This document shows, one piece after another, positions 13,361-25,900 of a stretch of DNA of 64,000 nucleotides. The stretch spans positions 70,848-134,847 of the forward strand of contig CAJNOL010000105.1 of assembly GCA_905250125.1 (NCBI GenBank). Reading direction: 5' to 3'. How positions within the stretch are numbered: position 1 is the first letter of the stretch; the number at the start of each line of letters is the position of its first letter. The notes under the pieces were generated by a model. That model did no database searches. It was not told where the DNA came from and saw only the letters and a program-made list of their open reading frames with translations. Position numbers and translations under genes: made by a program. The stretch comes from Rotaria sordida. Lineage: Eukaryota > Rotifera > Eurotatoria > Philodinida > Philodinidae.

Positions 13361-16300
13361 ATGGTTTGTGAATCAAAGATTTCTCCAATTAATTTATCAT
13401 TATGTGGATGTGGATTTTTGGGTGTATATCATGTTGGTGTTGTGTCTGCATTTAAAGAATATGCATCTGAAGTACTTGATAATAATATGTCTGGATGTTC
13501 AGCTGGTTCACTTGTTGCTGCATGTGCTATGAGTGGTTGTTGTCTTGGACAAATGTGTAGTGATGCACTTGAAATAGCAATACGAGCACGTAGTCGTGCA
13601 TTAGGACCATTACATCCAACATTTAGTATTGTTGATATAATACGTAATGGTTTAAGAAGAATTTTACCACCAAATGCACATGAAATATGTTCAGGACGTT
13701 TATTTATATCATTAACACGTTGGAAAGATAATAAAAATGTTATTATAAATCAATTTCATACACGTGAAGAACTTATTCAAGTACTTATTTGTTCAAGTTT
13801 TGTACCATATTGGTCAGGAATAATTCCACCTAAATTTCGAGGAGAAGTAAGACAAAAAAAAAAGATTTAATTAAAAAAACAAACAAACAAATAATTACCT
13901 GTTTTTTTTCCTAGTATTATTGGGATGGTGGTTTAACTAATAATAATCCAATTATTGATGAAGGAACTATTTTAGTTTCACCATTTGCTGGTGAAAGTGA
14001 TATATGTCCACGAGATGAATCTGGATCATTTTATAGTATTGATTTTAAAGGTAAGAATTTTTTTTTCTTTGTTCTTACGATGAAACATATCCAAGTGTTA
14101 AATCGCTTTTGAGCCAGGATTATGTGGATCATGTGGATTCTAATGAGTTATGAATATCCTAGAAAAAAAGTTCGAGCTATTAGCTTAATACTGCAGAGAT
14201 ATTACATTTTTACGGTAGTTTTTAGTATAACATCGTGATCCCCTCAGGAACATCGAGAAAACTGATTTTCGAATTTCAACTTGAAACTTCCCATAGACAC
14301 AGGATGTGATGGGAATAATTTATTGTAAAAGTTTCAGATTTTTGTGGAACTCACATATATTTTCGAAGAAAATAGTAAGTATAAGTTTTAAATTCAAGTT
14401 TTCGTGGCTCCCTTTCCCTCCATTACAGATACTTAGAAACTGAAGCCTCCATTACAGACCCTAGCAATCGAGGATAACAGACGTCAGACTTTGTAGTTTT
14501 TTTGTTTTTTTTGCAAAATTGATCAAGTTATTATTAAGATCTGCTGTATGTAGATATAACAGATATGTAAAACAGACATATTTGCCAATTCATTCAATGA
14601 TTATAATAATAAGAGTGTTAAATTAAGAAAAATGAATTTAAAAGAAATGAAAAATAGAGAGCGAATATCAACAATGCAAACAAAAAATAGAGCACTCGTA
14701 GAAAAAATAAAAAAAATTCTGTTCGAAAAGCAAAAATTAGAAAGATTCTTGTTCTGACGTTCGATTATTCTGCAAAGTAACTGTAGCTTACAAGAGGTTT
14801 TTCACTTTACATATTTTCTATTAGTTTAATGAGGCTAGAAAACATTTGTGAATTCCATCTTTCAGCTTCAAAGAGGTGGCGCTAACAAGCTTTTTTAACT
14901 GCTTTTATTCTGAAATAAAAATATCTGGATCAACCAGTGCTTATAGGAGAAGTTAAAACATGCTTTTACCATTGTCGTATCTTATGATAGGAAAAACAAA
15001 ATGATCTAAAACTTACATAATGAACTATTCTCATTAAGGTGTGTCTCTGTACAAAGTTTCAAGTCGAAATTCATGGCTCAATTTTCTTGGTGATCGTGAG
15101 CCAAATCACGGCATTGTACTAGAAAATACAATGCTTTGGCAACAATAAATCAATAGTTCGAATTTTTTTTCACAGTATTCATAGCTCTTTAGAATCTACA
15201 TGATGTACATAGTCCTGGCTCAACAATGATTTGACACTTGAATATATCCCCTTGTTAGTGATATATAAAAATGTGTTTTTGTTTTGTTATTTGAACAGGT
15301 ACAGATATATCATGTACACAAGAAAATTTATATCGTATGACTCATGCATTGTTTCCACCAAATATTTCTGTATTGAAACAAATTTGTTGGCGTGGTTATA
15401 TTGATGGAATAAAATTTTTACACACGAGAAGTAATTTATTGATAAATTTTTTTTTTTTTTTATTATATATAGAAAAAAATATTTCATTTAGATATGGTTA
15501 AATCTTCACATTTAAGTGCAAAAACAACAATATCATCTGTACTTGGTAGTGAATATACAGAACCAGCAAATGATGAAGAAAAACAATTAGCTAATGGTGG
15601 TATTGGACAAGATGTTAAACAAATGTTTGAAGATGATGATGATACAGATGATGAATCGATAAATGATGATACAAGTTCTGATGAAAATACATCTCAATCA
15701 GATGAAGAATCAAATACTGGTAGTAGTCAAATAACATTTAGTCCATATTGTGAAAAAGTAATACGAAAAAAAGAATTACCAACACCATTATTTGCTGGTA
15801 AAAGAAATTTATTTATGTAGATTGTTTTTTATGAAAATAATTTTTTTTGTTTTCTATACATAGTATTTGCTGATGCAAGACAAAAAGAAGAAGATCCAAT
15901 ACGACGATATTTTACAGAGTCAAGTATTTATAAAGTTTGGTCTTTGATGGCTTTACCATTTACATTACCAATGGATCTTACTTATGCAGCAACGAAAAGG
16001 TATAAAAGAAAATATTTAATTTGATTGAATTTTTAATTAAATAGAACACCTTAGGTACATTTTATTTAAGTTAAATTATGTAAGATAACGTAAACTTTTG
16101 TTATCAAAAAATCAAACAAAATGAAAAATGATAACGTAATATGTTAGTGAAAGTTCTTATCAATTGAATATCTTTGTTTGAGTTTATCAAAAAGAAAAAT
16201 TTACTTTTTGAAGTATTATTCATATGCAGCAGAATAATTTGATTATATATTAAAATGACGAATATGAATTTTTTATCTTCATATAACAGAAAAAAAAATA

Positions 16301-18159
16301 ATGAAATTATTAATATTATTGATGATTTCATCATATTATAAAATTTATTAGATCGAATCGATAGTAAAGAGTTTCTTTTTTTTCTCAGTAAATAATAATG
16401 AGTGATCGAAAAGTAATATTCATTCATGTTTTTAAAGGCTTTTTAAGAAGTCTGTAGAAATTTGAAAGCATTGAGTTAAAATCACAATTTTCTATTCTTT
16501 CTGAAGATGAATTCAAACTTCTTGTAGGAGTTATGAACCGACTTTTTAGAGGCCCGTACACTTACGAGGGACGTACTCCAACTGTTTCCGAGTTTTTGAC
16601 AGCTATAAGTAGGTTTTAATGAGACTAAAAAAACTCTAAAAGTGTTCGTGTTCATGACTTTTCTATTCCGAGATACAATCAAATGTATGTCAAAAATATT
16701 GGCTTTTTATCATTGTTTTAAAATATCGTTTCTCTATATTTTTAAAGAATTCGAATGTTAAATACATTTAAGAAAATATATGGCAGGCATTCATGTATCC
16801 CAATTTCAAATCTTAACTAGATGAAATTACCAAGTACTGAAGATTTAAGAGTAAAGCACTTGTTCTCAAATATTTTCTTGCATATATCAGAAACAACAAA
16901 AGTAAGAATGTGGATGAGTGGAAGACTCACAGCTGCACTCTAAACATGTGTTCATAAAGAACACAAAATTATAATTCTAACCCAACATTTTCAAATTTCT
17001 GCAGACTCCTTAAAAAAAGCTGAAAAACGAATGAACATTTTAACCAATTACTTTTCGATCATTCGTTATCTTGAAATAGCATACAATTCTTATGATGTAA
17101 CTTTTCTGCGTATCAGATACAATTTAAAGAGTCTGAAAATCATATGTCTTCTATGATATTTTCTGTTTTCTCATATGAGGTAACTTTGTTTATTTTTGTT
17201 AGTTTAAAAATTAAATAAAACATTCGTGTAGAATGAAGAAAACTTCAGATTCATGAAGTCTTCTGTTGTTCCTTGATCAATTAGAAGAAACATAAATCAA
17301 TTAATAGCTTTGATATTGAATTGCACTTTGTTTTTTTTATTACTGTAAAATATATATAGAAAAAAAAAACATTTTAGACTTATTTTTATAATCGTTAACT
17401 GTAAACTTGTTTATAATCCTTCTTATCATATTTAAATTAATTAATAAAATAATTTCAATTATTTCTATTTAGAGTCTTAGGCGCTTTTTATCCATTATCT
17501 AAGATTGATGAATCATCACGACAAAATCGAGCAGTTAGTTTTCTCTGTTCAGTTTTTGGTGAAGAAAATGATGATAAATCTTGTTATCACGTCATTGAGT
17601 AAGTTAATTTAAAATTTTTATTCAATTAAATTAAAAAATTTTCTTTTTAAGTTGTGAATGTACGGGAAGTCGAGCATCTTCATTAGGTCCTCATCATCGT
17701 CGTCGACGAAGTCGTCAACAACGTCGTCCTCTTCCAACTGTTCAATTAGATTCTTCTCATAATAATTCTAATAATCAACGTCGAACAAGTGTACCAATTA
17801 GTACAATAACATCAGATCAATTGGATTCTTCAAGTGATAATGAAGAATCAACTACAAATAATGATGATATACAAGAATTATCATCAGACCCAAATTTAAT
17901 TCAACATTATCCTCAATCAGATCTAGTTATGTCTATAAAACCAACAAATTTAGATCAAAAATATTGTCATCAATTACAACAAATGGCTGATTTATCAAAT
18001 CGACAACGATATAATGAACAATCATCATTATCATCATCATCATCATCATCACCATCAACAACAACAATACCATTTTTTGATAAAGATAATCCTTTTATGG
18101 ATACAGAACATAATGAATTAATGACAACAAAACTTGAAAAAGATGTTTTATTTGATTAG
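13361..18159 (+). CDS. PNPLA2: patatin-like phospholipase, PNPLA2 (ATGL)-type triglyceride lipase, 7 exons
   Basis: Exons 13361-13846, 13915-14050, 15299-15430, 15492-15797, 15864-15999, 17473-17598 and 17652-18159 give 609 aa. PNPLA2/ATGL hydrolyses triacylglycerol at lipid droplets. Catalytic features are the oxyanion loop [11 protein letters not shown] (residues ~16-26), the nucleophile elbow GCSAGS with Ser47, and DGG with Asp166. These are the same residue numbers as in human ATGL, which supports the chosen start. The dyad region is followed by [24 protein letters not shown], typical of PNPLA2-5. The second half is unusual: an acidic Ser/Asp/Glu-rich insert (exon 4) and a Ser/Asn/Gln/Arg-rich tail with a poly-Ser run that I do not recognise. 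Introns 2 and 5 (1.25 and 1.47 kb) carry foldback elements. Assignment within PNPLA1-5 is inferred. Confidence 0.88.
14090..15242. mobile_element. TA-flanked foldback element in PNPLA intron 2
   Basis: Ends TCCAAGTGTTAAATC and (reverse complement) TTCAAGTGTCAAATC are both bordered by TA. The inverted similarity extends about 250 bp inward, for example GAGCCAGGATTATGTGGATC versus GAGCCAGGACTATGTACATC, and later CGAATTTCAACTTGAAAC versus GAATTTCGACTTGAAAC. There is no transposase frame. It fills nearly the whole intron. Confidence 0.75.
16398..17073. mobile_element. foldback element in PNPLA intron 5
   Basis: The left arm from ~16400 (GTGATCGAAAAGTAATATTC) matches the reverse complement of ~16970-17073 (ATGATCGAAAAGTAATTGGT). 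Both then run through CTTTTTAAGAAGTCTGTAGA versus TTTTTTAAGGAGTCTGCAGA and AAATTTGAAA. Arms are about 100 bp around a ~470-bp centre with no coding capacity. Confidence 0.7.
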
Positions 18160-19221
18160 AAAAAAAAAACAAATGTAGTTACCGGTGTTTTCTCTTATGT
18201 TTTCATGCAGTCTATAATATGTATAGTTTTTCTTTTTTTATATATATATTTATGTTTGTGTACATACACCTATTTCTGTTGTACTTTGTAAATTTAATTA
18301 TTGTTCTTTTCTGTGTTGAACAAGAGCGTTATCAATAATGAATTAAAATTCAGAAATAGAGTATTCTACTATATGTAAATATATATATATATAGTGATAT
18401 TTAGACCAGCAATGTTTGTTTGTTTTTTTTTAATAATTTTTTATTGTGCTTTCAAAAGGTAATTAATGTAATAACAGTATGTGTGTTGGCTTTTTCCTTT
18501 TTGTAAAGTTATCTATTGGTATTTCTCCCTTTTTTTTTGTTTTATTGTTGTGTGTTTTTGTCAGATATTAAAGTCTAATAACCGAAATAAAATAACAAGT
18601 TTTTTAATTTTATTGTTTTTATTTTAGAACAAAAAAAAAATGTTCTATATTATTGACCAAAGGAAACAGAATAGAAAAAGACAAAACATATTCTTTTTCA
18701 CTTTTTCCTCTCCACCCCCTTCTCTGCATTTTTTTTTCTTTCTTTTTCTCTGATTTTTTTTTTCAAATGATGTCATCATTCACAACCATGTTAAAATACG
18801 CTTATATTCATTTCTTTTTTTTTTATACTTTCTGTTTTACCCTTCTCATATGGTTACCAATGTTGTTTTTGTAAAGAAGAGAAAACGAGACCGTATGACA
18901 CTGTAGTTTTATGTTTGACGCCCAACATAGGAAAGAAAGAAAATGGGGGATGACTACACAGACTGAGTTAAGTTTTTTCTTTTTTCTTTTTCTATTTCAA
19001 CCCTTCGGGCAAGTGTAGAAGGCGAACACATATGAATTGAATGACACGTATCAAGGCATACGTTAGTGATTCTCACACTCTTCTTCTTGCATTGATTGCG
19101 TCATTTTAACTAACAATCGTTATTTCGTTTCATTTTAGATATTTGTTAGTGTTCACCTTTTTTTTTTCCTTTTTTCTTTTTCTTTTGTTCTCTTTTCTTA
19201 TTATTTCATTCATCCTTGAAA
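18160..19221. other. intergenic: PNPLA 3' end and BTRC upstream region
   Basis: T-rich and pyrimidine-rich tracts. An AATAAA-like signal near 18586 could terminate PNPLA. The last ~80 bp before the BTRC ATG are a long T/C tract. No gene seen. Confidence 0.45.
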
Positions 19222-21324
19222 ATGGATTTTCTTTCGACCAGTAGTTCATCATGTATCGATGATGTTGTATCAGTCAATATTAATACAACAAAAAAATTAT
19301 CAACAATTAATTATGAACAAAATAGTGAACAATATTTACGAACATTTTCTACATGGAATGAACATGAACAATTATGTTTTGTTGAAAATTTATTAAAACA
19401 TATGAAAAGTCATCAACATGGTCAAGTTAATTTATTTTTATTACCAATGTTAAAACGTGATTTTGTTGGACGTTTAGCATCTTATGGACTTGAACATGTT
19501 GCAGAAAAAATTCTTGGATATTTAGATGATCAATCATTAAAATCAACTGAACTTGTTTGTCATGAATGGTATCATGTTATATCTGAAGGTAAGTTAAAAT
19601 TGAAAAAATTTTTAATTCATTTTACAAACATTTTTTTTTTCTTTCATAATAAGGTATGCTATGGAAAAAATTAATTGAACGAAAATTTCTTTCAAATTCA
19701 TTATGGCGTGGATTAGCTGATCGTCGTGGTTGGACAAAATATTTATTTCGTCAATTAATAATAAACGGTGAAAAACCAAAACGTCATGAATTTTATCGTC
19801 AATTATATCCTCAAATAATACATGATATTGAACAATTAGAAACAAATTGGCGTACCGGAAATTTTCAATTAGAAAAAATTCAATGTCGTTCACAAAATAG
19901 CAAAGGTGTTTATTGTTTACAGTATGATGATGAAAAAATAGTTAGTGGTCTTCGTGATAATACAATTAAAATTTGGGATAGAAAAACTCTTGAATGTATT
20001 AAAGTTTTAACTGGACATAATGGTAGTGTTTTATGTTTACAATATGATGAAAAAGTTATTGTTACTGGTTCATCAGATTCAACTATTCGTATATGGAATG
20101 TTAAAACTGGTGAATTACTTAATACACTTTTACATCATTGTGAAGCTGTACTTCATCTAAGATTTTCAAATGGTACAATGGTAACATGTTCAAAAGATCG
20201 TTCAATTGCTGTATGGCAAATGAATTCTCCAACTGATATAACTATACGTCGTGTATTAGTTGGACATCGTGCTGCTGTTAATGTAGTAGATTTTGATGAT
20301 AAATATATTGTTAGTGCAAGTGGTGATCGAACAATTAAAGTTTGGGTATGAAAAAAAAACATGAATTATATTGATTTCATTTTTTATTCTTGTTTTATTT
20401 TAATAGGATACAACAACTTGTGAATTTGTTCGAACACTTCTTGGTCATAAACGAGGTATTGCTTGTCTACAATACCGAGATCATATTGTTGTTAGTGGAT
20501 CTTCAGATAATACTATACGTGTAAGTTTCATCTCAAGTTTTTAATAATGAATATAAAGAAGTCAAAATAAAAAAGATTTTGAAAATTAACTTTCTAATTT
20601 TGATCGGACATACTCTAATAGCATGCGTTCATTTTATGAAAAAATAGAATCTTAATTATGTTCTCTTCCTATCAATATTATATTCTGACTATTTTCTTCG
20701 TTTAATGATGCACTTAATTCGTTTCCTTTTTAGGTTTGGGATATTGAATGTGGCGCTTGTCTTCGTATACTTGAAGGGCATGATGAACTTGTTCGATGTA
20801 TTCGTTTCGATTCAAAACGTATTGTTTCGGGTGCTTACGATGGTAAATTAATTTTTATTGTTTTATTTTCTTTTATTAAAAAAATACAACGACTTCAATA
20901 TTAATTTCTTTTTTCTATAACAGGTAAAATCAAAATTTGGGATCTTCAAGCAGCACTTGATCCACGTTCTCAAACAGCATCACTTTGTATAAAAACTTTA
21001 AGTGAACATACAGGACGTGTATTTCGTCTACAATTTGATGAATTTCAAATTGTTTCAAGTTCACATGATGATACAATACTTTGTTTTAATTTTCTTCAAC
21101 CCGAGTTATCGAATTTACCTATACAACAACAACAACAACAACAACATTCATCATCTGCTTTAGGTGTATGTCAAGCACAAATAACAAGTTTTATACCATC
21201 ATCAACTATGGAATCATCCGATGATGGAAATATAAATGAAAACACTCAAACAACAACAACAAATGCACTACACAGTCAAGTTTCAGTTCAATCAACAACA
21301 TCATCATCTAGTTCGGGAAAATAA
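19222..21324 (+). CDS. BTRC: F-box/WD40 protein beta-TrCP (Slimb), 5 exons
   Basis: Exons 19222-19588, 19654-20345, 20407-20520, 20734-20842 and 20924-21324 give 560 aa. It is the substrate receptor of the SCF ubiquitin ligase that recognises phosphodegrons (DSGxxS) in beta-catenin, IkB and others. Visible domains are the dimerisation D-domain ([21 protein letters not shown], ~53-73), the F-box (~79-128, with [20 protein letters not shown]), the linker [16 protein letters not shown], and seven WD40 blades (KIWD, RIWN, AVWQ, KVWD, RVWD, KIWD and a final SSSHDDTIL blade). The C-terminal tail has a poly-Gln run and Thr/Ser repeats not found in vertebrates. The start is the ATG at 19222; the frame opens six bases earlier only with a non-ATG codon. 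BTRC and FBXW11 cannot be told apart outside vertebrates. Confidence 0.95.
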
Positions 21325-22838
21325 AATATTGGTCGAAAAAAAGAAGCGCGAATCCAATTTTGAATTTTAAAAATCCATTCTTTGAGAAAAAAATCGAGTC
21401 TGGTTTTTATTTTCTTTTTTCGAATCTCGCGCATTGTGTCTTGTCTCTTTTTCTCGTCTTTGAATATCCCCCTTATGTGTCTGATATCTCTCTTTCTCTG
21501 TCTTTTGTCCATATATATGTATGTTTTCAATCGAGGAATAGAAAGATGTTCTATTATTATATATTGTTCGTCGTCATCTTGATTAACTGTTGAAAAAAAA
21601 ATCAACAGTAGATCTATATTTTTTGTACACGAAAACGAAATAAGAGAAAAGAGAATAAAGAAAAATTGCTTTTANNNNNNNNNNNNNNNNNNNNNNNNNN
21701 NNNNNNNNNNNNNNNNNNNNNNNNNNNNNNNNNNNNNNNNNNNNNNNNNNNNNNNNNNNNNNNNNNNNNNNNNNTCATGCAAGGAAATAAGAGAATATGA
21801 AAAAAAAGAATGTTAGATGTATATTAGATGGTTATGTAAAACATATAGCATAAAGGTGAAAATAAGTAATTTCAGAATAGGTATAACATATGAGCAAAAC
21901 TATTTATATATCGTGCATGAATAAATTCATTTTCCATCTGATGATGTCGGCGTCGGAGAAAGTAGACGTACATTATCAACATCATGTAATGTATGACGAG
22001 AGATGCAAGGTAGAACGAACTAATAGTATAAACAGACGGGAAGACAGAAGGCGGGTCGAAGCGATTTTTCTCTCATTTTTTTTTTGTTTTTACGCAATTG
22101 TTCATCGCTCAACTTTCTCTCATGTGTACATATGAAATCATTGACGATAAGTAGATCAATTCCGTGTGGTTCTTTTCTTATGTGTATATATATTTGTACT
22201 AAGGCTCTCTTCTTTTTTTTTTTATTTATTTCTGACGTAAGAAAATATGGATTAATCTTAATTATTATGATGAACGTATGAGTAAGTAACTTAAGATAAG
22301 TTTAGCTCATTTAGACATTAAACATAGTGATTTAAGACATCAATGAGACATATGTCAGATTTATTGATAAATCTATATTTAATAACAATGACACTTGTAC
22401 AGCTGCATTACAAGTAGTTATATGCATGTAAGCATGTTGTTTGAAAGCAGAAGGTTAATGACATGTCTCGGCATGTATAGAAGATATGTAACCTTGATGA
22501 TTGGTTTGAGTTTTGTACTCGTCGTATTTAATTTTTCCCTTGTTTCGCTTTTATGTTGATTCCCCAAGAGAATTCTTTTTTTTGAGTTAGTCTTCAAAGA
22601 AAAGAAAAAAAAAAAGCGTGTGGATGCTACTTCTATAATAAGACGAAAGACAATCAATTGTGATGAAATAAAAGATACATTCATTTTTTCCTATATATAT
22701 TTTAGTTGATTATCATAAATTGTTAAGTATATGTCTATTGTAGATAAGCAATTGATCTCTTATATTGTTAATCATATTAATCATTAAATATTTAAGCCTA
22801 AAGACTAATCGTGATCAATAGACAACGAACAATGTGAT
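21325..22838. other. intergenic with assembly gap
   Basis: 3' flank of BTRC (AATAAA near 21655), then a 100-N gap, then AT-rich sequence with no convincing gene before the furin-like locus. Confidence 0.5.
21675..21774. other. assembly gap (100 N)
   Basis: Exactly 100 N, the conventional placeholder for a gap of unknown size. Distances across it are unreliable. Confidence 0.99.
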
Positions 22839-22919
22839 ATGGCCGAAAGTTATTCGGCGTCATTATCGAGGACATGCTTATTGTTGTTACTCGTCATATC
22901 ATTGTTACTATTGATTTAA
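22839..22919 (+). promoter_or_regulatory. overlapping upstream ORF of the furin-like gene
   Basis: ATG at 22839 opens a 26-codon frame, +1 relative to the main ORF, that ends 43 nt inside it. It reads as a hydrophobic peptide ([16 protein letters not shown]). It could act as an inhibitory uORF, or it may be the true signal peptide if the assembly carries an indel. Confidence 0.35.
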
Positions 22920-25900
22920 TTCTCCTTATCATCGTCACATTTGCTAAAACTGAAAATTTAACATATACAAACGAATTTGTTTTACATATTAATGAAGGTG
23001 AACAAGCAGCTCGATCATTAGCTGAAAAATATCATTTAAAATTTGAACGAAAAGTAAAATATAAAAACAAACAGTTTTTTTTTTTTGTTTTTTGTTAATG
23101 TAATTTTATTATTTAAAAAGGCTATACCAAATCAAAATTATTTTGTATTTCGTCAAATAATAAGAAATCAACGACGAAAACGTTCATTAGATGGATCTGA
23201 TAATGATCTAGTTAATGAACTTAAACATGATCCATTAATTGATTGGGTTGAACAACAACAAGTTAAAAAACGTGTTAAACGTAATATTATGTTTTATCAT
23301 CCAATTAAATCATTATCTTTACCATCGAGATTTAACGATCCAGAATGGGATAAACAATGGTATATGGTAAGTTTTATTCTTTTTTTTTGAAAATAATTTT
23401 GAAAATATGTTTTTTTTTTTAAATTTCTTTAAAAGCACGATGAAAATGAACATGGTCGAGCAATGAATATTTCAGGTGCATGGCGTCTTGGTTTTACTGG
23501 TAAAAATATTGTTGTAACAATTCTTGACGATGGTATTGAGAAAGATCATCCTGATTTAATACAAAATTATGTAAGTATATATATATATATATATTATTAA
23601 TTGAAGTGTGCTGCGTATTGCATGTTTTGCATGTCAAAAAAAAAACACGCCCATAAAAATTTCTAGGAACCACAAGCAAGTACAGATATCAATGGTTATG
23701 ACAATGATCCACAACCACGTTATGATCCAACAAATGAAAACAAGTAGAAAAGATTTTTTGTTTTTTTTTTATTTTTATTTATTTTGATATAAGAAAGAAA
23801 AAAATTTACAAAGGGTATATATATGCGAGCTAAATTAGACTTAATATATTGTTTATAGGAACCTCGTGCTAGTTATGATATCAATGGAAATGACAGCGAT
23901 CCACAACCCCGAATGACAGCGACTAATGATAATAAGTAAATAGAGGATGAGAATTTTCACATTGACAAACTATGATAAATTTGTTTGTATTTTTATTTAT
24001 TAGCATGTCTAGAGATGAGAATGATGTCTACTTATTACTTTCTTTTGCTGTACTGCATGATTTATTAGATTTTATTATGATAAATGAGAAATATGAAAAA
24101 TTATTTTTGAATTTTTTTTTTGCTTTGTTCATTAGACATGGAACAAGATGTGCTGGTGAAGTTGGTAAGATTTATAAGAAGTTTCGTTCTTTTTTGAAAT
24201 AATAATTTTATTTTTTAGCTGCTGCAGCAAATAATAATATATGTAATGTTGGAGTAGCATTTAATGCACGAATTGGAGGTAAGAATTATGTGTAAAAAAA
24301 AAAGTGATGATAGATTTTTCATTTTTTTTTTTTTTTTTTTTTTTTTTTGTATTTTAGGCATTCGTTTATTAGATGGAGAAGTAACTGATTTAGTTGAATC
24401 AATGGCATTAAGTTTTCGTCCAGATTTTATTGATATTTATTCAGCTAGTTGGTAAGCAAAATTCCTATTTTTATATGATAAATTATTTATGAAGGAAATT
24501 GATTCAGGGGCCCGGATGATGATGGAAAAACTGTTGATGGACCAGCTACATTAGCACAAGCAGCATTTGAAAATGGCATTAAATATGTAAATTTTATCAT
24601 CGAAAAAAAAAAAATTATTCTCTTTTTTTCTTTTTTTTTAGGGTCGTCAAGGTCTTGGTTCAATCTATGTTTGGGCATCTGGAAATGGTGGAAAAGATGA
24701 TGATAACTGTAATTGTGATGGTTATACAAATTCAATTTATACAGTATCAATATCAAGTGCAACTGAAAATGGTAATATACCATGGTATTCCGAATCTTGT
24801 TCATCAACATTAGCGACAACATATAGTAGTGGTGCATCAGATGAAAAACAAGTTGTTTCAACTGATCTTCGAAGTCAATGTACAGAAAATCATACAGGTA
24901 AATTATTCTTAGAATTAATTTATTTTAGAAGTTTTTTTTTTCTTTTTTGTTTTCTTTCTATCAAAGGAACATCAGCTTCAGCTCCAATGGCTGCTGGTAT
25001 AATTGCATTAGCACTTGAAGCTAATCGAAATTTAACGTGGCGTGATATTCAACATTTAATTGTTGAAACAGCTAAACCAAAATATTTAAATGCATTAGAT
25101 TGGAAAACAAATGGTGTTGGAAAACGTGTTAGTCATGCATTTGGTTTTGGTATGATGGATGCTGCTCAATTAGTTTTAAAAGTAATAAATTAAAAAAATT
25201 TTATTTCTAAGAAAAAAATGTTTTTTTTTTCTTCTTAGGCTCAAAAATGGAGAACAGTTCCTTCTCAACATATTTGTCATCAAAATGATCCAAATATAAT
25301 TGCAAAGTAAGTTAATAATCGAAATAAATGAAAATATTGAAATATTTATATAGAACATTTAAAAAATATGAACGTGTTGTTATTCAAATGTATGCTGATG
25401 GTTGTATTAATACAGAAAATGAAATTAATTTTCTTGAACATGTACAATCAAAAGTGTCTGTTAAAGTTAAATATCGTGGTATGTTTTAACTTTTTTTAAT
25501 GAAAAATATATTTTATCATTATTATTTTTGTTTTTCTCACAAAAAAAAGGAAATTTACAAATATTTTTAACTTCACCAATGGGTACAAATTCAACATTAC
25601 TTGGCCGAAGAGTTGAAGATGATTCTATTGATGGATTTAATAATTGGCCATTTATGACAGTACATAATTGGGGAGAATCACCACGTGGAATTTGGACTTT
25701 AGAAATTGTTGATGTAGAAAATAATGGTTAGTAGCAATGTTTTATTTAGTATACAGATTGAGAGATCGATGTTTCTTCAGACATCGAGTTGATTTTCTCG
25801 GAGTTTATTGTAAAGCAATACTTATAATCTCTTGGTGCATCAAAATAGAAAAATAAACAGTCAACAACATCTAATCTTCTGAATAGTTTGTTTTTAGTTA

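Noticed and set aside
23571..24135. Both convertase exons 4a and 4b used together
   Set aside because: 77 + 77 nt shifts the frame before HGTRCAGE; inclusion of both cannot give a protease.
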